A DNA stretch of 35,837 nt from Thiotrichales bacterium (GCA_026709935.1 JAPOSC010000073.1:1-35837); one strand, 5' to 3'. Positions 22,698-34,298 are shown, counted from the first letter of the stretch. The notes: a model not told the origin generated them from the letters alone. Numbers and translations are program-made.

Positions 22698-24188
22698 CTA
22701 GCGTCCGAGCGTAGCACGATAGGCCGCATGCTGTTCGTCGACCCCGTTCTCCTCGTTCAGCTCGTTCCAGCCATCCTCGATCGCCCGCATTGCCTTCGTC
22801 CTGTCGATCTCGCCGGCAAGGAGACGGGCGAGCGCATTGTCGAGCACGACCTGTTGGTAGGCCTGGTTCTTGGGGATGCGCAGATCCAGCACCATGTTCG
22901 GGCTGTTCAGACTGTCCTGAATGGCACCGAGGTAGTCTTGTGCCGCGGCTCGGCTCATGCCGGCCTTCACCCACAGGTCGATGTCGCCGAACTGGGACAG
23001 GCGATAGGGGTTGAAGCCGGTCCGGCCGATCGTCACGTCTTCATTGGACTGCGCGGGCTGCGACATGTAGGAGAAGAATGCATAGGCGGCATCCTTCACC
23101 CTGTCGTCCGCATTGGCGTTGATGCCGCCGGACCAGCCGCCGAAGGCGGCAAAGGGCGCGCGATTGACGCCGTTGACGGCATGAGGGCAGGTGCCGGCGT
23201 CGCACGGCACCAGCTTTCCGCTGGCACGGTCCAGAACATTCCTGGACCCGGGCAGCATGATCGTCCCCACCTTGTCGACGACCTGGGAGTTCGCCGGGTC
23301 GATGGCCAGGGTACCGATGTCCCCCCAGTCGATGGTCAGCGCGCAACGGCCCGACGTGAACAGTCCGCGGGTATCACCGACATCGAGGTTGATCTCGTCG
23401 GGTGGGCCATACGCCGTGGTTTCGGTGTACACGTCCAGCGCGGCCGCGAACCCCTCGTTGTTGGCGAGCGGCGCCATGGTGTCGGTGTCGAAGAAGATCC
23501 CCTGGGATGTGCCCCGCGACTGCAGGAACCCGCCAGCGATGGACAGGATCGCCCAGTAGGCCTGCGCTCCGCGCTTCTTCGAGATGCACGAGCCGTAGTC
23601 CGGCGTCCCGTCGCCGTTCATGTCCGTGCCGTGGAGCTTCGCGGCCGCGGCGATGTAGTCCTCCCAGGTCTCGGGCGCGGGGAGACCGGCATCGTCGAAC
23701 ACGTCCGAGCGGTAGTAGACGAGCTGGAAGTCGCCGTCCAGGGTGAGCATGTAGGTCTCGCCGGCATACTTCTGCGAGAACTCCCGGAAGAACGGCGCGA
23801 TGTCGTCCTGCTGAAGAGCCTCGTCCGCGGCGACGCGTTGGCTGAGACTCTCGAGGAATCCGGGCACCACGTAGTCTACCGCCCACTGCGGCGCGAACAC
23901 CGCGGCGTCGATGGCGTTGGTGCCCGATGCCCAGTCCGTCAGCAGCTTGCCGTAGAGATCCGAGAACGGCACGGTGACGATGTTGATCTTCGCCCCGGTC
24001 GCGGCATTGAAATCCGGTGCGCGGCGCTGGAGCGGCTCGGCGATCTGCGGCCCGGTGAAGGTCATGATGTTGACCTCCACGCCATCGAACTCGCCCGCCG
24101 CATGGGCTCCTCCGGAAACGAGCGCACAGGTCGCTGCCCCCACCAACAGCACCGATGCCGTGGTCCTGCAAAGCTTCTTGGTGTTCAT
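22698..24188 (-). CDS. Sugar ABC transporter substrate-binding protein (extracellular family 1)
   Basis: 496 residues, secreted. A Sec signal peptide (MNTKKLCRTTASVLLVGAA then TCALVSGGAHA) with predicted cleavage after AHA near residue 30 is followed by the lobe-1 start VEVNIMTFTGPQIAEPL and the family motif DFNAATGAKINIVTVPFSDL. An acidic loop DMNGDGTPDYG resembles a calcium-binding D-x-D-x-D site. It delivers sugar to the permease pair. AGGGAGA precedes the ATG at 24188; the longer frame upstream has no homology. It follows the truncated regulator gene by 25 bp. Related to alpha-glucoside and sugar-alcohol binders, so fucose specificity is only from context. Confidence 0.88.
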   Translation of the reverse strand: MNTKKLCRTTASVLLVGAATCALVSGGAHAAGEFDGVEVNIMTFTGPQIAEPLQRRAPDFNAATGAKINIVTVPFSDLYGKLLTDWASGTNAIDAAVFAPQWAVDYVVPGFLESLSQRVAADEALQQDDIAPFFREFSQKYAGETYMLTLDGDFQLVYYRSDVFDDAGLPAPETWEDYIAAAAKLHGTDMNGDGTPDYGSCISKKRGAQAYWAILSIAGGFLQSRGTSQGIFFDTDTMAPLANNEGFAAALDVYTETTAYGPPDEINLDVGDTRGLFTSGRCALTIDWGDIGTLAIDPANSQVVDKVGTIMLPGSRNVLDRASGKLVPCDAGTCPHAVNGVNRAPFAAFGGWSGGINANADDRVKDAAYAFFSYMSQPAQSNEDVTIGRTGFNPYRLSQFGDIDLWVKAGMSRAAAQDYLGAIQDSLNSPNMVLDLRIPKNQAYQQVVLDNALARLLAGEIDRTKAMRAIEDGWNELNEENGVDEQHAAYRATLGR

Positions 24189-24213
24189 CGGTTTCTCCCT
24201 GGTCGAAACGCAC

Positions 24214-24510
24214 TCAGGCGTCTGAATGAAAGAGCGCCGGCTGCTCCCGCGCGAGTCGCGCCAGCCTGGTGAGCAACTGCCCAAGGTGGTGCTGCATGGT
24301 CGCCCGGGCCCGCCCCGGATCGCGGGCCTCGACGGCGCTGACGATCGCCTGGTGCTCGCCATACGTGTCCTGAAGACGCCCCGACGCGGGCAGCAAGAGA
24401 TGTGGTGCCCTGCCGACCTGGGCGCGGGCGCTCCCGGAGACACGGTGCAGCCGCCGGTAGCCGGTGAACGACATGAGCAGCCCGTGCATCTGCTTGTCGT
24501 GCTCGTAGAA
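24214..24510 (-). pseudogene. GntR-family regulator remnant, C-terminal FCD ligand domain
   Basis: From a stop at 24511-24513 the minus frame reads FYEHDKQMHGLLMSFTGYRR and later EHQAIVSAVEARDPGRARAT then MQHHLGQLL: the second half of an FCD domain, with the typical D..(F/M)H...... TGy..L and EH.AI..A...RD...A...M..HL patterns. The N-terminal winged helix and the first FCD helices (150 or more residues) are missing. The remaining 99 codons have an internal ATG at 24487-24489, so a 91-residue fragment could be made. In full form it would have controlled the sugar operon that starts 25 bp further. The break lies close to the tandem repeat at 24542-24577. Confidence 0.68.
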
Positions 24511-24518
24511 TCATGTTA

Positions 24519-24533
24519 GCACTCTCGGAGTGC
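24519..24533. promoter_or_regulatory. Palindrome next to the regulator break point
   Basis: GCACTC-TCG-GAGTGC, a perfect 6-3-6 inverted repeat directly upstream of the regulator remnant. It may be an operator left from the original promoter or part of a mobile-element end. Confidence 0.3.
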
Positions 24534-24541
24534 GTGTCAAA

Positions 24542-24577
24542 AGGAGCCATTGGCCGGTGTTAGGAGCCATTGGCCGG
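24542..24577. repeat. Tandem 16-bp repeats, IS21-like terminal sequence
   Basis: AGGAGCCATTGGCCGG occurs at 24542-24557 and again at 24562-24577 (20-bp period), preceded by GTGTCAAA. Repeated short blocks after a TGTCAAA(A) tip resemble the ends of IS21-family elements, which carry several transposase-binding repeats. No istA/istB gene or opposite end was found. The family suggestion is from pattern memory. Confidence 0.4.
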
Positions 24578-24958
24578 ACACCCGCGAGAGTCCGCCCACG
24601 GACAAACGGTGCGGTCCCGAGCCCGGATCACCGGGCATCAATCGTAGACGGCCTTGGATGTACAACTGGCAGTAGGCGGAAGCTCAAGTGGGACCCGGTG
24701 CGCGCACTTCGCCTTCATTCGCCCCGCCGGAATCGTCCAGGTCCGGGCGTCGCAGTCGATATCGCTCCAGGTCGCGCCCCGGGCCTCGGCCGAGCGCGTG
24801 GACGCCGCTCAAGACATCCGGGACCGGTTCGCGACGCCGTTGCGTTCGCAGCCGTGACCTGGTGAGAAATGCGGGCTCGACGGGGAAAGGGAGGAATTGA
24901 CGCGGCATGGACGCGTCGATGTCCAGGTGCCCGCACTCCGCGGGCGGGAGGGTGAGTC
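24578..24958. other. Gap between sugar cassette and propionate operon
   Basis: About 380 bases with no convincing gene. A short plus frame (24654-24857) has a protein-like composition but no family I recognise and no ribosome site. The right end is the leader of the methylmalonyl-CoA mutase gene. I saw no B12 riboswitch motif. Confidence 0.4.

Positions 24959-24961
<3 letters not shown>
24929..24961 (+). promoter_or_regulatory. Hairpin and Shine-Dalgarno in front of the mutase gene
   Basis: GCCCGC-ACTCC-GCGGGC (24929-24945) is directly followed by GGGAGGGTGAGTC and the GTG start at 24959. The purine tract supports the GTG. The hairpin stands next to the ribosome site and could modulate initiation. 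Confidence 0.4.
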
Positions 24962-27112
<2,151 letters not shown>

Positions 27113-27129
27113 GAGAGGGAGGCCCCCGA

Positions 27130-28662
27130 ATGCAGGACATCATCCAGGTGCTGGAGGCGAAGCGCGCCGCGGCTCGGCAGGGGGGTGGATCGGCGCGCAT
27201 CGAGGCGCAGCACGCGAAGGGCCGCCTCACCGCGCGCGAGCGCATCGAAGTGCTGCTCGACCCCGGTTCGTTCACCGAGTGGGACATGTTCGTCGAGCAC
27301 CGCTGCCCCGACTTCGGGATGGCCGGCCGGCGGGTGCCCGGCGACGGGGTGGTCACCGGCTACGGGACCATCGACGGTCGCCTCATGTTCGTGTTCAGCC
27401 AGGATTTCACGGTGTTCGGCGGCTCGCTCTCCGAGGCGCACGCGGAGAAGATCTGCAAGGTCATGGACCACGCGGTCAAGGTGGGGGCGCCGCTCATCGG
27501 GCTGAACGATTCGGGCGGCGCGCGCATCCAGGAGGGAGTGGCTTCGCTCGGCGGGTACGCGGAGGTCTTCCAGCGCAACGTGCTCGCCTCCGGAGTGGTT
27601 CCCCAGATCTCGCTCGTCATGGGGCCGTGTGCGGGCGGCGCGGTGTACTCCCCGGCCATGACCGACTTCATCTTCATGGTCAGGCACAGCTCCTACATGT
27701 ATGTGACCGGCCCGGAGGTGGTGAAGACGGTCACCCACGAGGAAGTCACCCACGAAGAACTCGGCGGGGCGGCGACCCACTCCACGCGCTCCGGGGTGTG
27801 TGATCGGGCGTTCGAGAACGATCTGGAGGCGCTGCTCATGCTGCGCCGGCTCATGAGCTACCTCCCCGCGAGCAACCGGGAGGCGCCGCCGTTGCGGTCT
27901 ACCCCCGACCCCGGCCTGCGGGTCGAGCCGGCTCTCGATTCGCTCGTGCCGGACAACCCGAACCGGCCCTACGACATGAAGGAGGCGATTCTCAGGATCT
28001 GCGACGACGCCGAGTTCTTCGAGCTCCAGCCGGACTACGCGCGCAACATCGTCATCGGGTTCGCCCGGATGGAGGGGTGTCCGGTCGGCATCGTCGCCAA
28101 TCAGCCGATGGTGCTCGCGGGCTGCCTGGACATCGCATCTTCCATCAAGGCGGCGCGATTCGTGCGCTTCTGCGACTGCTTCGGCCTCCCCATCCTCACC
28201 TTCGTCGACGTGCCGGGGTTCATGCCGGGCACCGCTCAGGAGTACGGCGGCATCATCAAGCACGGGGCGAAACTCCTCTACGCCTACGCCGAGGCCACGG
28301 TGCCGAAGGTCACCGTCATCACCCGCAAGGCGTATGGGGGCGCCTACGACGTGATGAGCTCCAAGCATCTGCGTGGCGACGTGAACGTCGCTTGGCCGAG
28401 CGCGGAGATCGCGGTGATGGGCGCGAAGGGGGCGGTGGAGATCCTCTACCGCAAGGACGCCGGAGACCCCGAGCGGCTCGCCGCGCACGCGGAGTCGTAC
28501 GCGGAGGCGTTCTCCAATCCCTTCGTTGCCGCGCGCCGTGGATTCATCGACGACATCATCATGCCGCGTGACACGCGCCCGAAGGTGTGTCGGGCGCTGT
28601 CGATGCTGCGTGGCAAGGCGCTCGACAATCCGTGGAAGAAGCACGGGAACATGCCGCTGTGA
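27130..28662 (+). CDS. pccB: Propionyl-CoA carboxylase beta chain (carboxyltransferase)
   Basis: 510 residues. It moves the carboxyl group from biotin to propionyl-CoA. The N domain has [23 protein letters not shown] start ([20 protein letters not shown]), [12 protein letters not shown] and [14 protein letters not shown] (oxyanion hole and CoA site). The C domain has [29 protein letters not shown] and [15 protein letters not shown] (biotin site). Preference for propionyl- over acetyl-CoA is judged from overall similarity to PccB and from the operon. GAGAGAGGGAGGC precedes the ATG. The stop overlaps the start of pccA (GTGA). Confidence 0.94.
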   Translation: MQDIIQVLEAKRAAARQGGGSARIEAQHAKGRLTARERIEVLLDPGSFTEWDMFVEHRCPDFGMAGRRVPGDGVVTGYGTIDGRLMFVFSQDFTVFGGSLSEAHAEKICKVMDHAVKVGAPLIGLNDSGGARIQEGVASLGGYAEVFQRNVLASGVVPQISLVMGPCAGGAVYSPAMTDFIFMVRHSSYMYVTGPEVVKTVTHEEVTHEELGGAATHSTRSGVCDRAFENDLEALLMLRRLMSYLPASNREAPPLRSTPDPGLRVEPALDSLVPDNPNRPYDMKEAILRICDDAEFFELQPDYARNIVIGFARMEGCPVGIVANQPMVLAGCLDIASSIKAARFVRFCDCFGLPILTFVDVPGFMPGTAQEYGGIIKHGAKLLYAYAEATVPKVTVITRKAYGGAYDVMSSKHLRGDVNVAWPSAEIAVMGAKGAVEILYRKDAGDPERLAAHAESYAEAFSNPFVAARRGFIDDIIMPRDTRPKVCRALSMLRGKALDNPWKKHGNMPL

Positions 28663-30665
28663 ACGCGGGATTCGCGAAGATCCTGATCGCCAACCGCGGC
28701 GAGATCGCGTGCCGTGTCATCCGTACCGCGCGGCGTATGGGGATCGGCACCGTGGCGGTGTACTCGGAGGCGGACCGCGGCGCGCTGCACGTCGAGCAGG
28801 CGGACGAGGCGGTGTGCATCGGAGGGACGACGCCGGCGGAGAGCTACCTCCGGATCGACGCCATCGTCGACGCCTGCCGCGCCAGCGGCACCGAGGCGGT
28901 GCACCCCGGCTACGGGTTCCTCTCCGAAAACCGAGCGTTCCGCGAGGCGCTGGAGCGCGCCGGCATCGCGTTCGTCGGTCCGCCGGCCGGCGCCATCGAG
29001 TCGATGGGCGACAAGATCACCTCGAAGCGCATCGCCGAGGGCGCCGGGGTCAACATCATCCCGGGCCACACCGGGGTGGTGCGGGATGCGGACGAGGCGG
29101 TGCGCATCGCGCGCGAGGTCGGCTATCCGGTGATGCTCAAGGCGAGCGCCGGCGGGGGCGGCAAGGGCATGCGCATCGCCCGCGACGACGCGGAGTGCCG
29201 CGAGGGCTTCGAACGGGCCGGCAGCGAGGCGCGCACGAGCTTCGGCGACGACCGCCTGTTCATCGAACGCTTTATCGAGGAGCCGCGCCACATCGAGATC
29301 CAGGTGCTCGCGGACCGGCATGGGAACACCGTGTCCCTCGGCGAGCGCGAGTGCTCCATCCAGCGCCGACACCAGAAGATCATCGAAGAGGCGCCGTCGC
29401 CGTTCATCGACCCGGCGACCCGCCGCGCGATGGGCGAGCAGGCGGTGGCGCTCGCGCGCGCGGTGGACTACGAATCGGCGGGCACCGTCGAGTTCATCGT
29501 CGACCGGGACCGGCGGTTCTATTTTCTGGAGATGAACACACGCCTTCAGGTCGAACATCCGGTGACCGAGATGGTGACCGGTCTCGACCTCGTGGAGTGC
29601 ATGATCCGCATCGCGGCTGGCCAGCCTCTCGGCTTCGGGCCGGAGGATGTGGCGCTCGCGGGCTGGGCGATGGAGTCGCGGGTGTACGCGGAGAATCCCC
29701 TGCGCGGGTTCCTGCCCTCGACGGGGCGGCTCGTGCGCTACCTGCCGCCCTCCGCCGGTGACCACATGCGGGTGGACACCGGGGTCCGGGAGGGCGGCGA
29801 GATTTCGATGTACTACGACCCGATGATCGCCAAACTCATCACCCGCGGCGATACCCGCGACGAAGCGATCCACCGGATGCGCGACGCCCTCGATGCCTAC
29901 TGCATCGACGGCGTGGACAGCAACCTCGCGTTCCTGTCCGCGGTGTTCTCGCATCCGCGGTTCGTGGCCGGAAGGCTCTCGACCGATTTCATCGAGGACG
30001 AGTATCCGCACGGGTTCGGCCCGGACGATGTGCGGCTCGACCACCGGTCGCCGCACCTCGCGTCGTTCGTGGCGGTGGCGGCGGCCATCCAGCGCCGGTA
30101 CCGAGAGCGCGCCGCCCGCATCGCCGGCCGGATGCCGGGCGGTGAGACGGTCGTTTCCGACGACTGGGTGGTGGTCATGAACGGCCGGGAGCATCCGTGC
30201 CGCGCGACTGGCGTCGAGGGCGGCGAGGCGGTCGAGTTCGACGGTGTGACGCATGTGGTATGCAGCGACTGGTGGTTCGGGCAGCCACGGTTCCGGGGCA
30301 CCGTGAACGGCGAGCCGAAGTGCTTCCGCATCGAGCCGCATGGCGTCGGGTACCGCCTCTTCCACCGCGGAATGCAGGCCGAGGCGTACGTGCTCACCCC
30401 GCGGCAGGCGGAACTGTGGGCGCTGATGCCCGAGCGGGCCGCTCCGGACCTGTCCCGGTTTCTGCTCTCGCCGATGCCGGGGTTGCTCGTGAGTCTCGCG
30501 GTTCGCGAGGGCGACCGGGTGAAGGCGGGCCAGGATCTGGCGGTGATCGAGGCGATGAAGATGGAGAACGTCCTGCGGGCGGAGAACGACGCGACGGTGA
30601 AGGCGGTGCACGTCGCGCCCGGCGACAGCCTCGCGGTCGACCAGCCCGTCCTGGAGTTCGAATGA
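28659..30665 (+). CDS. pccA: Propionyl-CoA carboxylase alpha chain (biotin carboxylase plus biotin carrier)
   Basis: 668 residues. Biotin carboxylase (1-450) begins [20 protein letters not shown] and has the ATP-grasp loop GGGGKGM (about 165), [12 protein letters not shown] and [15 protein letters not shown] middle BT domain (about 480-595) docks on PccB. The C-terminal biotinyl domain has EAMKMEN with biotinylated K634. Start is a GTG that overlaps the pccB stop by 4 bp; homology begins right after it, and no better codon is near. The missing strong ribosome site fits translational coupling. Confidence 0.94.
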   Translation: MNAGFAKILIANRGEIACRVIRTARRMGIGTVAVYSEADRGALHVEQADEAVCIGGTTPAESYLRIDAIVDACRASGTEAVHPGYGFLSENRAFREALERAGIAFVGPPAGAIESMGDKITSKRIAEGAGVNIIPGHTGVVRDADEAVRIAREVGYPVMLKASAGGGGKGMRIARDDAECREGFERAGSEARTSFGDDRLFIERFIEEPRHIEIQVLADRHGNTVSLGERECSIQRRHQKIIEEAPSPFIDPATRRAMGEQAVALARAVDYESAGTVEFIVDRDRRFYFLEMNTRLQVEHPVTEMVTGLDLVECMIRIAAGQPLGFGPEDVALAGWAMESRVYAENPLRGFLPSTGRLVRYLPPSAGDHMRVDTGVREGGEISMYYDPMIAKLITRGDTRDEAIHRMRDALDAYCIDGVDSNLAFLSAVFSHPRFVAGRLSTDFIEDEYPHGFGPDDVRLDHRSPHLASFVAVAAAIQRRYRERAARIAGRMPGGETVVSDDWVVVMNGREHPCRATGVEGGEAVEFDGVTHVVCSDWWFGQPRFRGTVNGEPKCFRIEPHGVGYRLFHRGMQAEAYVLTPRQAELWALMPERAAPDLSRFLLSPMPGLLVSLAVREGDRVKAGQDLAVIEAMKMENVLRAENDATVKAVHVAPGDSLAVDQPVLEFE

Positions 30666-30716
30666 CGCCATGACGCGCCTCGTGGACCTGCGGAGGCGGC
30701 GACCGGTCGGCCGGCC

Positions 30717-30803
30717 GGGAGCGACGATGTGACGGCATTCGACGTTGAAATGACCGGAGCACCGGCGGCGTTCACGGCGCTGCGGTCGGGAGCGATGGCG
30801 TGA
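30717..30803 (+). repeat. Partial duplication of the meaB start, creating a 24-codon upstream frame
   Basis: GGGAGCGACGATGTGACGGC (from 30717) and GGGAGCGATGGCGTGACGGC (from 30788) are near-identical and both continue ATTCGA(C/T)GT(T/C)GA. The repeat is about 32 bp with a 71-bp period. The upstream copy has its own GTG (30729-30731) and encodes TAFDVEMTGAP, whereas meaB starts TAFDVEALERG. The upstream frame ends with TGA at 30801-30803, overlapping the meaB GTG at 30800, so it could couple translation to meaB. An earlier in-frame ATG is absent. Confidence 0.6.
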
Positions 30804-31816
30804 CGGCATTCGATGTCGAGGCCCTGGAGCGCGGGGTACGGGGCGCGGACCGCAAAGCCGTCGCCCGCGCCATCACTCTGGTCGAATCCAGCCGTCCCGA
30901 TCATCTGGGCGTCGCCACCGACCTTCTGGAACGACTCGCGCCGGCTCCCGGCCAGGCTTTGCGCATCGGGCTGTCCGGGGCGCCCGGGGTCGGGAAGTCG
31001 ACGTTCATCGAGGCATTGGGCACCTTGTTGCTGGCGCGGGGATATCGGTTGGCGGTGCTGGCCGTCGACCCGTCTTCCGCCGTGAGTGGCGGTTCGATTC
31101 TCGGGGACAAGACCCGGATGGAGCGGCTCGCCGCCGACCCGCGCGCCTACATCCGGCCGACCCCGGCGGGCGCCTCGCTCGGTGGCGTGGCCCGGCGCAC
31201 CCGGGAAACCATCCGCATCGTGGAGGCGGCGGGATTCGACCTCGTGATCGTCGAGACGGTCGGGGTCGGGCAGTCGGAGGCGGCGGTCGCCGCCATGACC
31301 GACCTCTTCGTGTTGCTGCTCGCGCCGGGCGCGGGGGACGAGCTTCAGGGGATCAAACGGGGAGTGGCCGAGCTTGCGCATCTCGCGTTCGTCAACAAGG
31401 CCGACGGCGAGCTTGCGGCCACCGCCCGGCGGACTGCCGCCGAGTACCGCGGTGCCTTCCGGATGCTCGCCGGGAGCGGCACCGGCTGGAAGGTGGAGGT
31501 CCATGCGTGCTCGGCCCTGACCGGGGCCGGCATCGCCGAGGCGTGGGAGCGCATCGAGCGCTATCGCGACTGGTGCGAGACCACCGGCGCCCGGTCGCGC
31601 CGGCGTGACGCGCAGGCCCGGGAATGGCTGTGGAGCGAGATCGCCGCCCGTGTCCGGGCCACCATCGAGTCGCGGGAGGCTCTGAAGCGCCTCGTCGAGA
31701 CCGCGGAAGAAGACGTGGCGGCGGGCAGAACTTCGGCCGCGGCCGCGGCCCGGCGGGTCGTTTCGGCGACATTTGCATCCGTCGGTTGCACTTCGACGCC
31801 GGGAGAAGATGAATGA
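30800..31816 (+). CDS. meaB: Methylmalonyl-CoA mutase-associated GTPase MeaB (ArgK family)
   Basis: 338 residues. A G3E-type P-loop GTPase that loads and protects the B12 cofactor of the mutase. Walker A is GAPGVGKST (60-68), DPSSAVSGGSILGDKTRM (90-107) is the family's Mg/switch region, VETVGVGQSE (151-160) is switch III-like, and NKAD (199-202) sets GTP specificity. Start is GTG; the region before it holds the duplicated start described above. It overlaps the epimerase gene by 4 bp (ATGA). Its place in the mutase operon agrees with the function. Confidence 0.94.
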   Translation: MTAFDVEALERGVRGADRKAVARAITLVESSRPDHLGVATDLLERLAPAPGQALRIGLSGAPGVGKSTFIEALGTLLLARGYRLAVLAVDPSSAVSGGSILGDKTRMERLAADPRAYIRPTPAGASLGGVARRTRETIRIVEAAGFDLVIVETVGVGQSEAAVAAMTDLFVLLLAPGAGDELQGIKRGVAELAHLAFVNKADGELAATARRTAAEYRGAFRMLAGSGTGWKVEVHACSALTGAGIAEAWERIERYRDWCETTGARSRRRDAQAREWLWSEIAARVRATIESREALKRLVETAEEDVAAGRTSAAAAARRVVSATFASVGCTSTPGEDE

Positions 31817-32217
31817 TCGGACGACTCAATCACGTGGCGATCGCGGTGCCGGACCTCGCCGCCGCCGCCGCGACGTACCGCGACATGCTCGGGGCGGCGG
31901 TGTCGGAGCCGCTGGAACTCCCCGAGCACGGGGTGACCACGGTATTCGTCGATCTGCCGAACACGAAGATCGAGCTGCTGGCGGTGCTCGGAGAGGACTC
32001 GCCCATCGCGGGTTTTCTGGCCCGCAACCCGCGTGGCGGGATGCACCACGTGTGCTATGAGGTCGATGACCTCGAAGCGGCCTGCGCCCATCTCCACGCC
32101 CGGGGGGTGCGTGTGCTCGGCGACGGACGGCCGAAGATCGGGGCGCACGGCAAGCCGGTGGTCTTCCTGCATCCCGCGGATCTCTGCGGGACGCTGGTAG
32201 AGCTGGAGCAGGTCTGA
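31813..32217 (+). CDS. mce: Methylmalonyl-CoA epimerase
   Basis: 134 residues, a glyoxalase-fold metal enzyme that interconverts (S)- and (R)-methylmalonyl-CoA, linking carboxylase to mutase. Metal ligands are visible as H7 (LNHVAIAV), H78/H79 (GGMHHVCYEV) and E130 (TLVELEQV). GKPVVFLHPAD is the substrate loop typical of the family. Its ATG overlaps the meaB stop. It closes the operon; a hairpin follows 2 bases after the stop. Confidence 0.94.
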   Translation: MIGRLNHVAIAVPDLAAAAATYRDMLGAAVSEPLELPEHGVTTVFVDLPNTKIELLAVLGEDSPIAGFLARNPRGGMHHVCYEVDDLEAACAHLHARGVRVLGDGRPKIGAHGKPVVFLHPADLCGTLVELEQV

Positions 32218-32218
32218 C

Positions 32219-32241
32219 CCGCCTCGGGTTCGCCGGGGCGG
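32219..32241 (+). terminator. Hairpin at the end of the propionate operon
   Basis: CCGCCTCGG-GTTCG-CCGGGGCGG forms a 9-bp stem with one T-G pair right after the mce stop. A T tract is lacking, so termination is probably partial or factor-assisted. The rest of the gap to 32477 holds a weaker inverted repeat (ACTGGCC at 32396-32402, GGCCAGT at 32423-32429) and nothing else recognisable. Confidence 0.45.
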
Positions 32242-32477
32242 AAGTCGATGATCCAGTTTCGCGCCGATCACGGAGGCGGTCGGTGCGACGCGAGGCTACA
32301 GGATCATTTCCCGCGACCGCGTCGGATCGGGCCGCCGATGGGAACCGTTCACGGGGTGCGTGGGACACCGGCAGTGGGCCGTCGATGTGTCTTGTACTGG
32401 CCCGCCTTCCGGTATGACGCTCGGCCAGTGTGAAATGGTCCTGCGCGAAGTTGCGGGTCGCCCCGGGGCACGAGGGA

Positions 32478-34298
32478 TCAGGAAGCGGTGAAGTGCCGGT
32501 AGATGGCCTTCAACTCCTCGACCTCGAAGTTGATGATGACGAGTTCCTGGCCCGGAAGGATGAGGTCCGGGTTGCGGCCCATCCGATATTCGCGAAAGTT
32601 GTAGACGTACGAGTCCTTCGTCTTCTGGTCGATCATCCGGCCGAGAAAGGAGCTCGACTGATCGGCCAGCCGCTCGTCCGCATCCCGGGGGATCCGTACG
32701 GTATAGGTCTCGACGTCCTCGCCGCGCCGAATCGCTATGCCGCGCGCAAACTTGTCGATGAGCCCGAAGTGGACGATGCCCCAGATCCCCTGTTCATCGG
32801 TGGGTTGCACGGTGTGAATGTAGAAGATCGAATCGGGATTCTCGGCCTGCCGACGCCGGAGCAGGTCGGCCAGCGTCGCCGATTCGATCCGATAGGGTTG
32901 GGTGACCACCTGCAGGAAGGAATCCTCGCTCGAAGTCGAGATGTCGGTGAGCAGCTCGTTCAGGGTCACTACCTCGAAGTAGCGCACCTTTCTGAGCACC
33001 GGGAGTGACCCGTCCGGCTCGGTGCGAATGCGCTCCAGGGCCTCGCGCACGGTCATGCGCTCGACCTTGTTCGCTTCCACGGTTTTCGTCGTGGTCCCCC
33101 GCTCCTCCGAGTCTCCATAGGTCACCTGGACGCGCAGTTCCTCGTCGAGATCGCCGCCCGACTCGGCGATGATCTGTTCCGCGTCGGCATCCTCGATCTG
33201 CTCGACCTCGCGCACGATGGTGAGGGGCGTGTCGGGCGAGAGGGTCTCGTCCCTGGCCAGTTCCTCGACGGACAGGTTCTTGATCGAGTCCTCCGGTATC
33301 AGCGAGAGCATGTGCTCCGGAGTGACGAAATGGTCCGCCTTGTCGACGGGGATGGTCCGCGGTGCAGTGCCGGTCAGGTGCTCGACGTATGCCTCCGCTT
33401 CCGTTTCGGGGCCGGTGTTCGTCTCGGCCGGAGTGCTGGTGAACCCGGCGACTGCGTCGGACGGTGCGGCGCCGTCGGACTCCGAGGACCCGACGGCCTC
33501 ATCATCGACGCCGGAAGCTCCGGTGCGAACCGCCGGGAGCGTGGCGTCGAAGCCGTCGGTTCGACCGGGCTCGTTCGGCGCGGCATCCTGCGGCGAGGCG
33601 TCGTACGTAATCTGAAGCTCCAGCTCCGAATCCGGATCGGATCCGATGCCGAGCTGTTCCTCGACAGTGCTTTCGATCCGTTCGATTACGTCTTCGACGG
33701 TGGCGAGGAGGTCGTTCCTGCCGGCTGTCTCCGAGTCGGATGGCGCATCGACGGGGGTCTTCTCGATCGCGGATTCCGGCGCCGGCGCGACCAGGGGTGC
33801 TTCACCGCCCGAAGTAGCTCCCGAACCGGCGGCGATGCGGATCGGATCACCCGTCGTTTCGGAAGCCACCGACTCGCCGGATTCACGCGAAGCCGCAGCG
33901 TCGGCGCCAGCGATCCGAAGATCCCCGTCTGTCGATGCGCCGCCGGACCGGGCGGCGGCTTGCGCCTCACCATCCGAGGCCGCGCCGGAGTCGGCCGTTT
34001 GTGCTCCGCCGTCAGTGGAGTCCTCCGTGGCGGGGCCGACCGTTTGCACCTCACCGATCGAGGAGGCGGTACCGGAGTCGGCCGTTTGCCCGTCGCCGCC
34101 GGAGGAACCCGTGTCGGAGCCGGTCGTTCGGGAGTCGTCGGCCAAAGGGGGGGCGCCGTTCGGTGGATCGGCCGGCCGGGATCGCTGTTCCTGCGCGTAC
34201 CACAGTGCTGCACCGATCGCGATCATGACCACGACAAGCAGAAGGACGAGCGGGCTACGCCCGGCTCGATCGGTTGGCGGTTCAGCGTTGTTCGGCAC
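32478..34298 (-). CDS. Membrane-anchored envelope protein with acidic Ser/Gly-rich linker and LysM-like C-terminus
   Basis: 606 residues. A GTG start is preceded by the very strong GGGGGAGGAAAGG. Residues 15-34 (PLVLLLVVVMIAIGAALWYA) are a single membrane anchor. Residues about 40-165 are low-complexity, acidic Ser/Gly/Thr/Ala with imperfect units such as GDGQTADSGTAS and GGAQTADSGAAS. The rest is folded: two related strands SELELQITYDAS (about 222) and EELRVQVTYGDS (about 395), a helical middle (TVREALERIRTEPDGSLPVL), and an end with GRNPDLILPGQELVI, which looks like the last strand of LysM. The C-terminal part would lie in the periplasm and may bind peptidoglycan or join a secretion/pilus complex (FimV-like proteins have a similar plan). 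No specific function recognised. It stands alone. Confidence 0.7.
   Translation of the reverse strand: MPNNAEPPTDRAGRSPLVLLLVVVMIAIGAALWYAQEQRSRPADPPNGAPPLADDSRTTGSDTGSSGGDGQTADSGTASSIGEVQTVGPATEDSTDGGAQTADSGAASDGEAQAAARSGGASTDGDLRIAGADAAASRESGESVASETTGDPIRIAAGSGATSGGEAPLVAPAPESAIEKTPVDAPSDSETAGRNDLLATVEDVIERIESTVEEQLGIGSDPDSELELQITYDASPQDAAPNEPGRTDGFDATLPAVRTGASGVDDEAVGSSESDGAAPSDAVAGFTSTPAETNTGPETEAEAYVEHLTGTAPRTIPVDKADHFVTPEHMLSLIPEDSIKNLSVEELARDETLSPDTPLTIVREVEQIEDADAEQIIAESGGDLDEELRVQVTYGDSEERGTTTKTVEANKVERMTVREALERIRTEPDGSLPVLRKVRYFEVVTLNELLTDISTSSEDSFLQVVTQPYRIESATLADLLRRRQAENPDSIFYIHTVQPTDEQGIWGIVHFGLIDKFARGIAIRRGEDVETYTVRIPRDADERLADQSSSFLGRMIDQKTKDSYVYNFREYRMGRNPDLILPGQELVIINFEVEELKAIYRHFTAS

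Noticed and set aside
24654..24857. Small plus-strand gene upstream of the mutase
   Set aside because: 67 codons, no ribosome site and no recognised family; kept only as a note in the gap description.
24578..24958. Cobalamin riboswitch before the B12-dependent mutase
   Set aside because: No B12-box-like sequence or matching fold was seen; the only structure is a short hairpin at the ribosome site.
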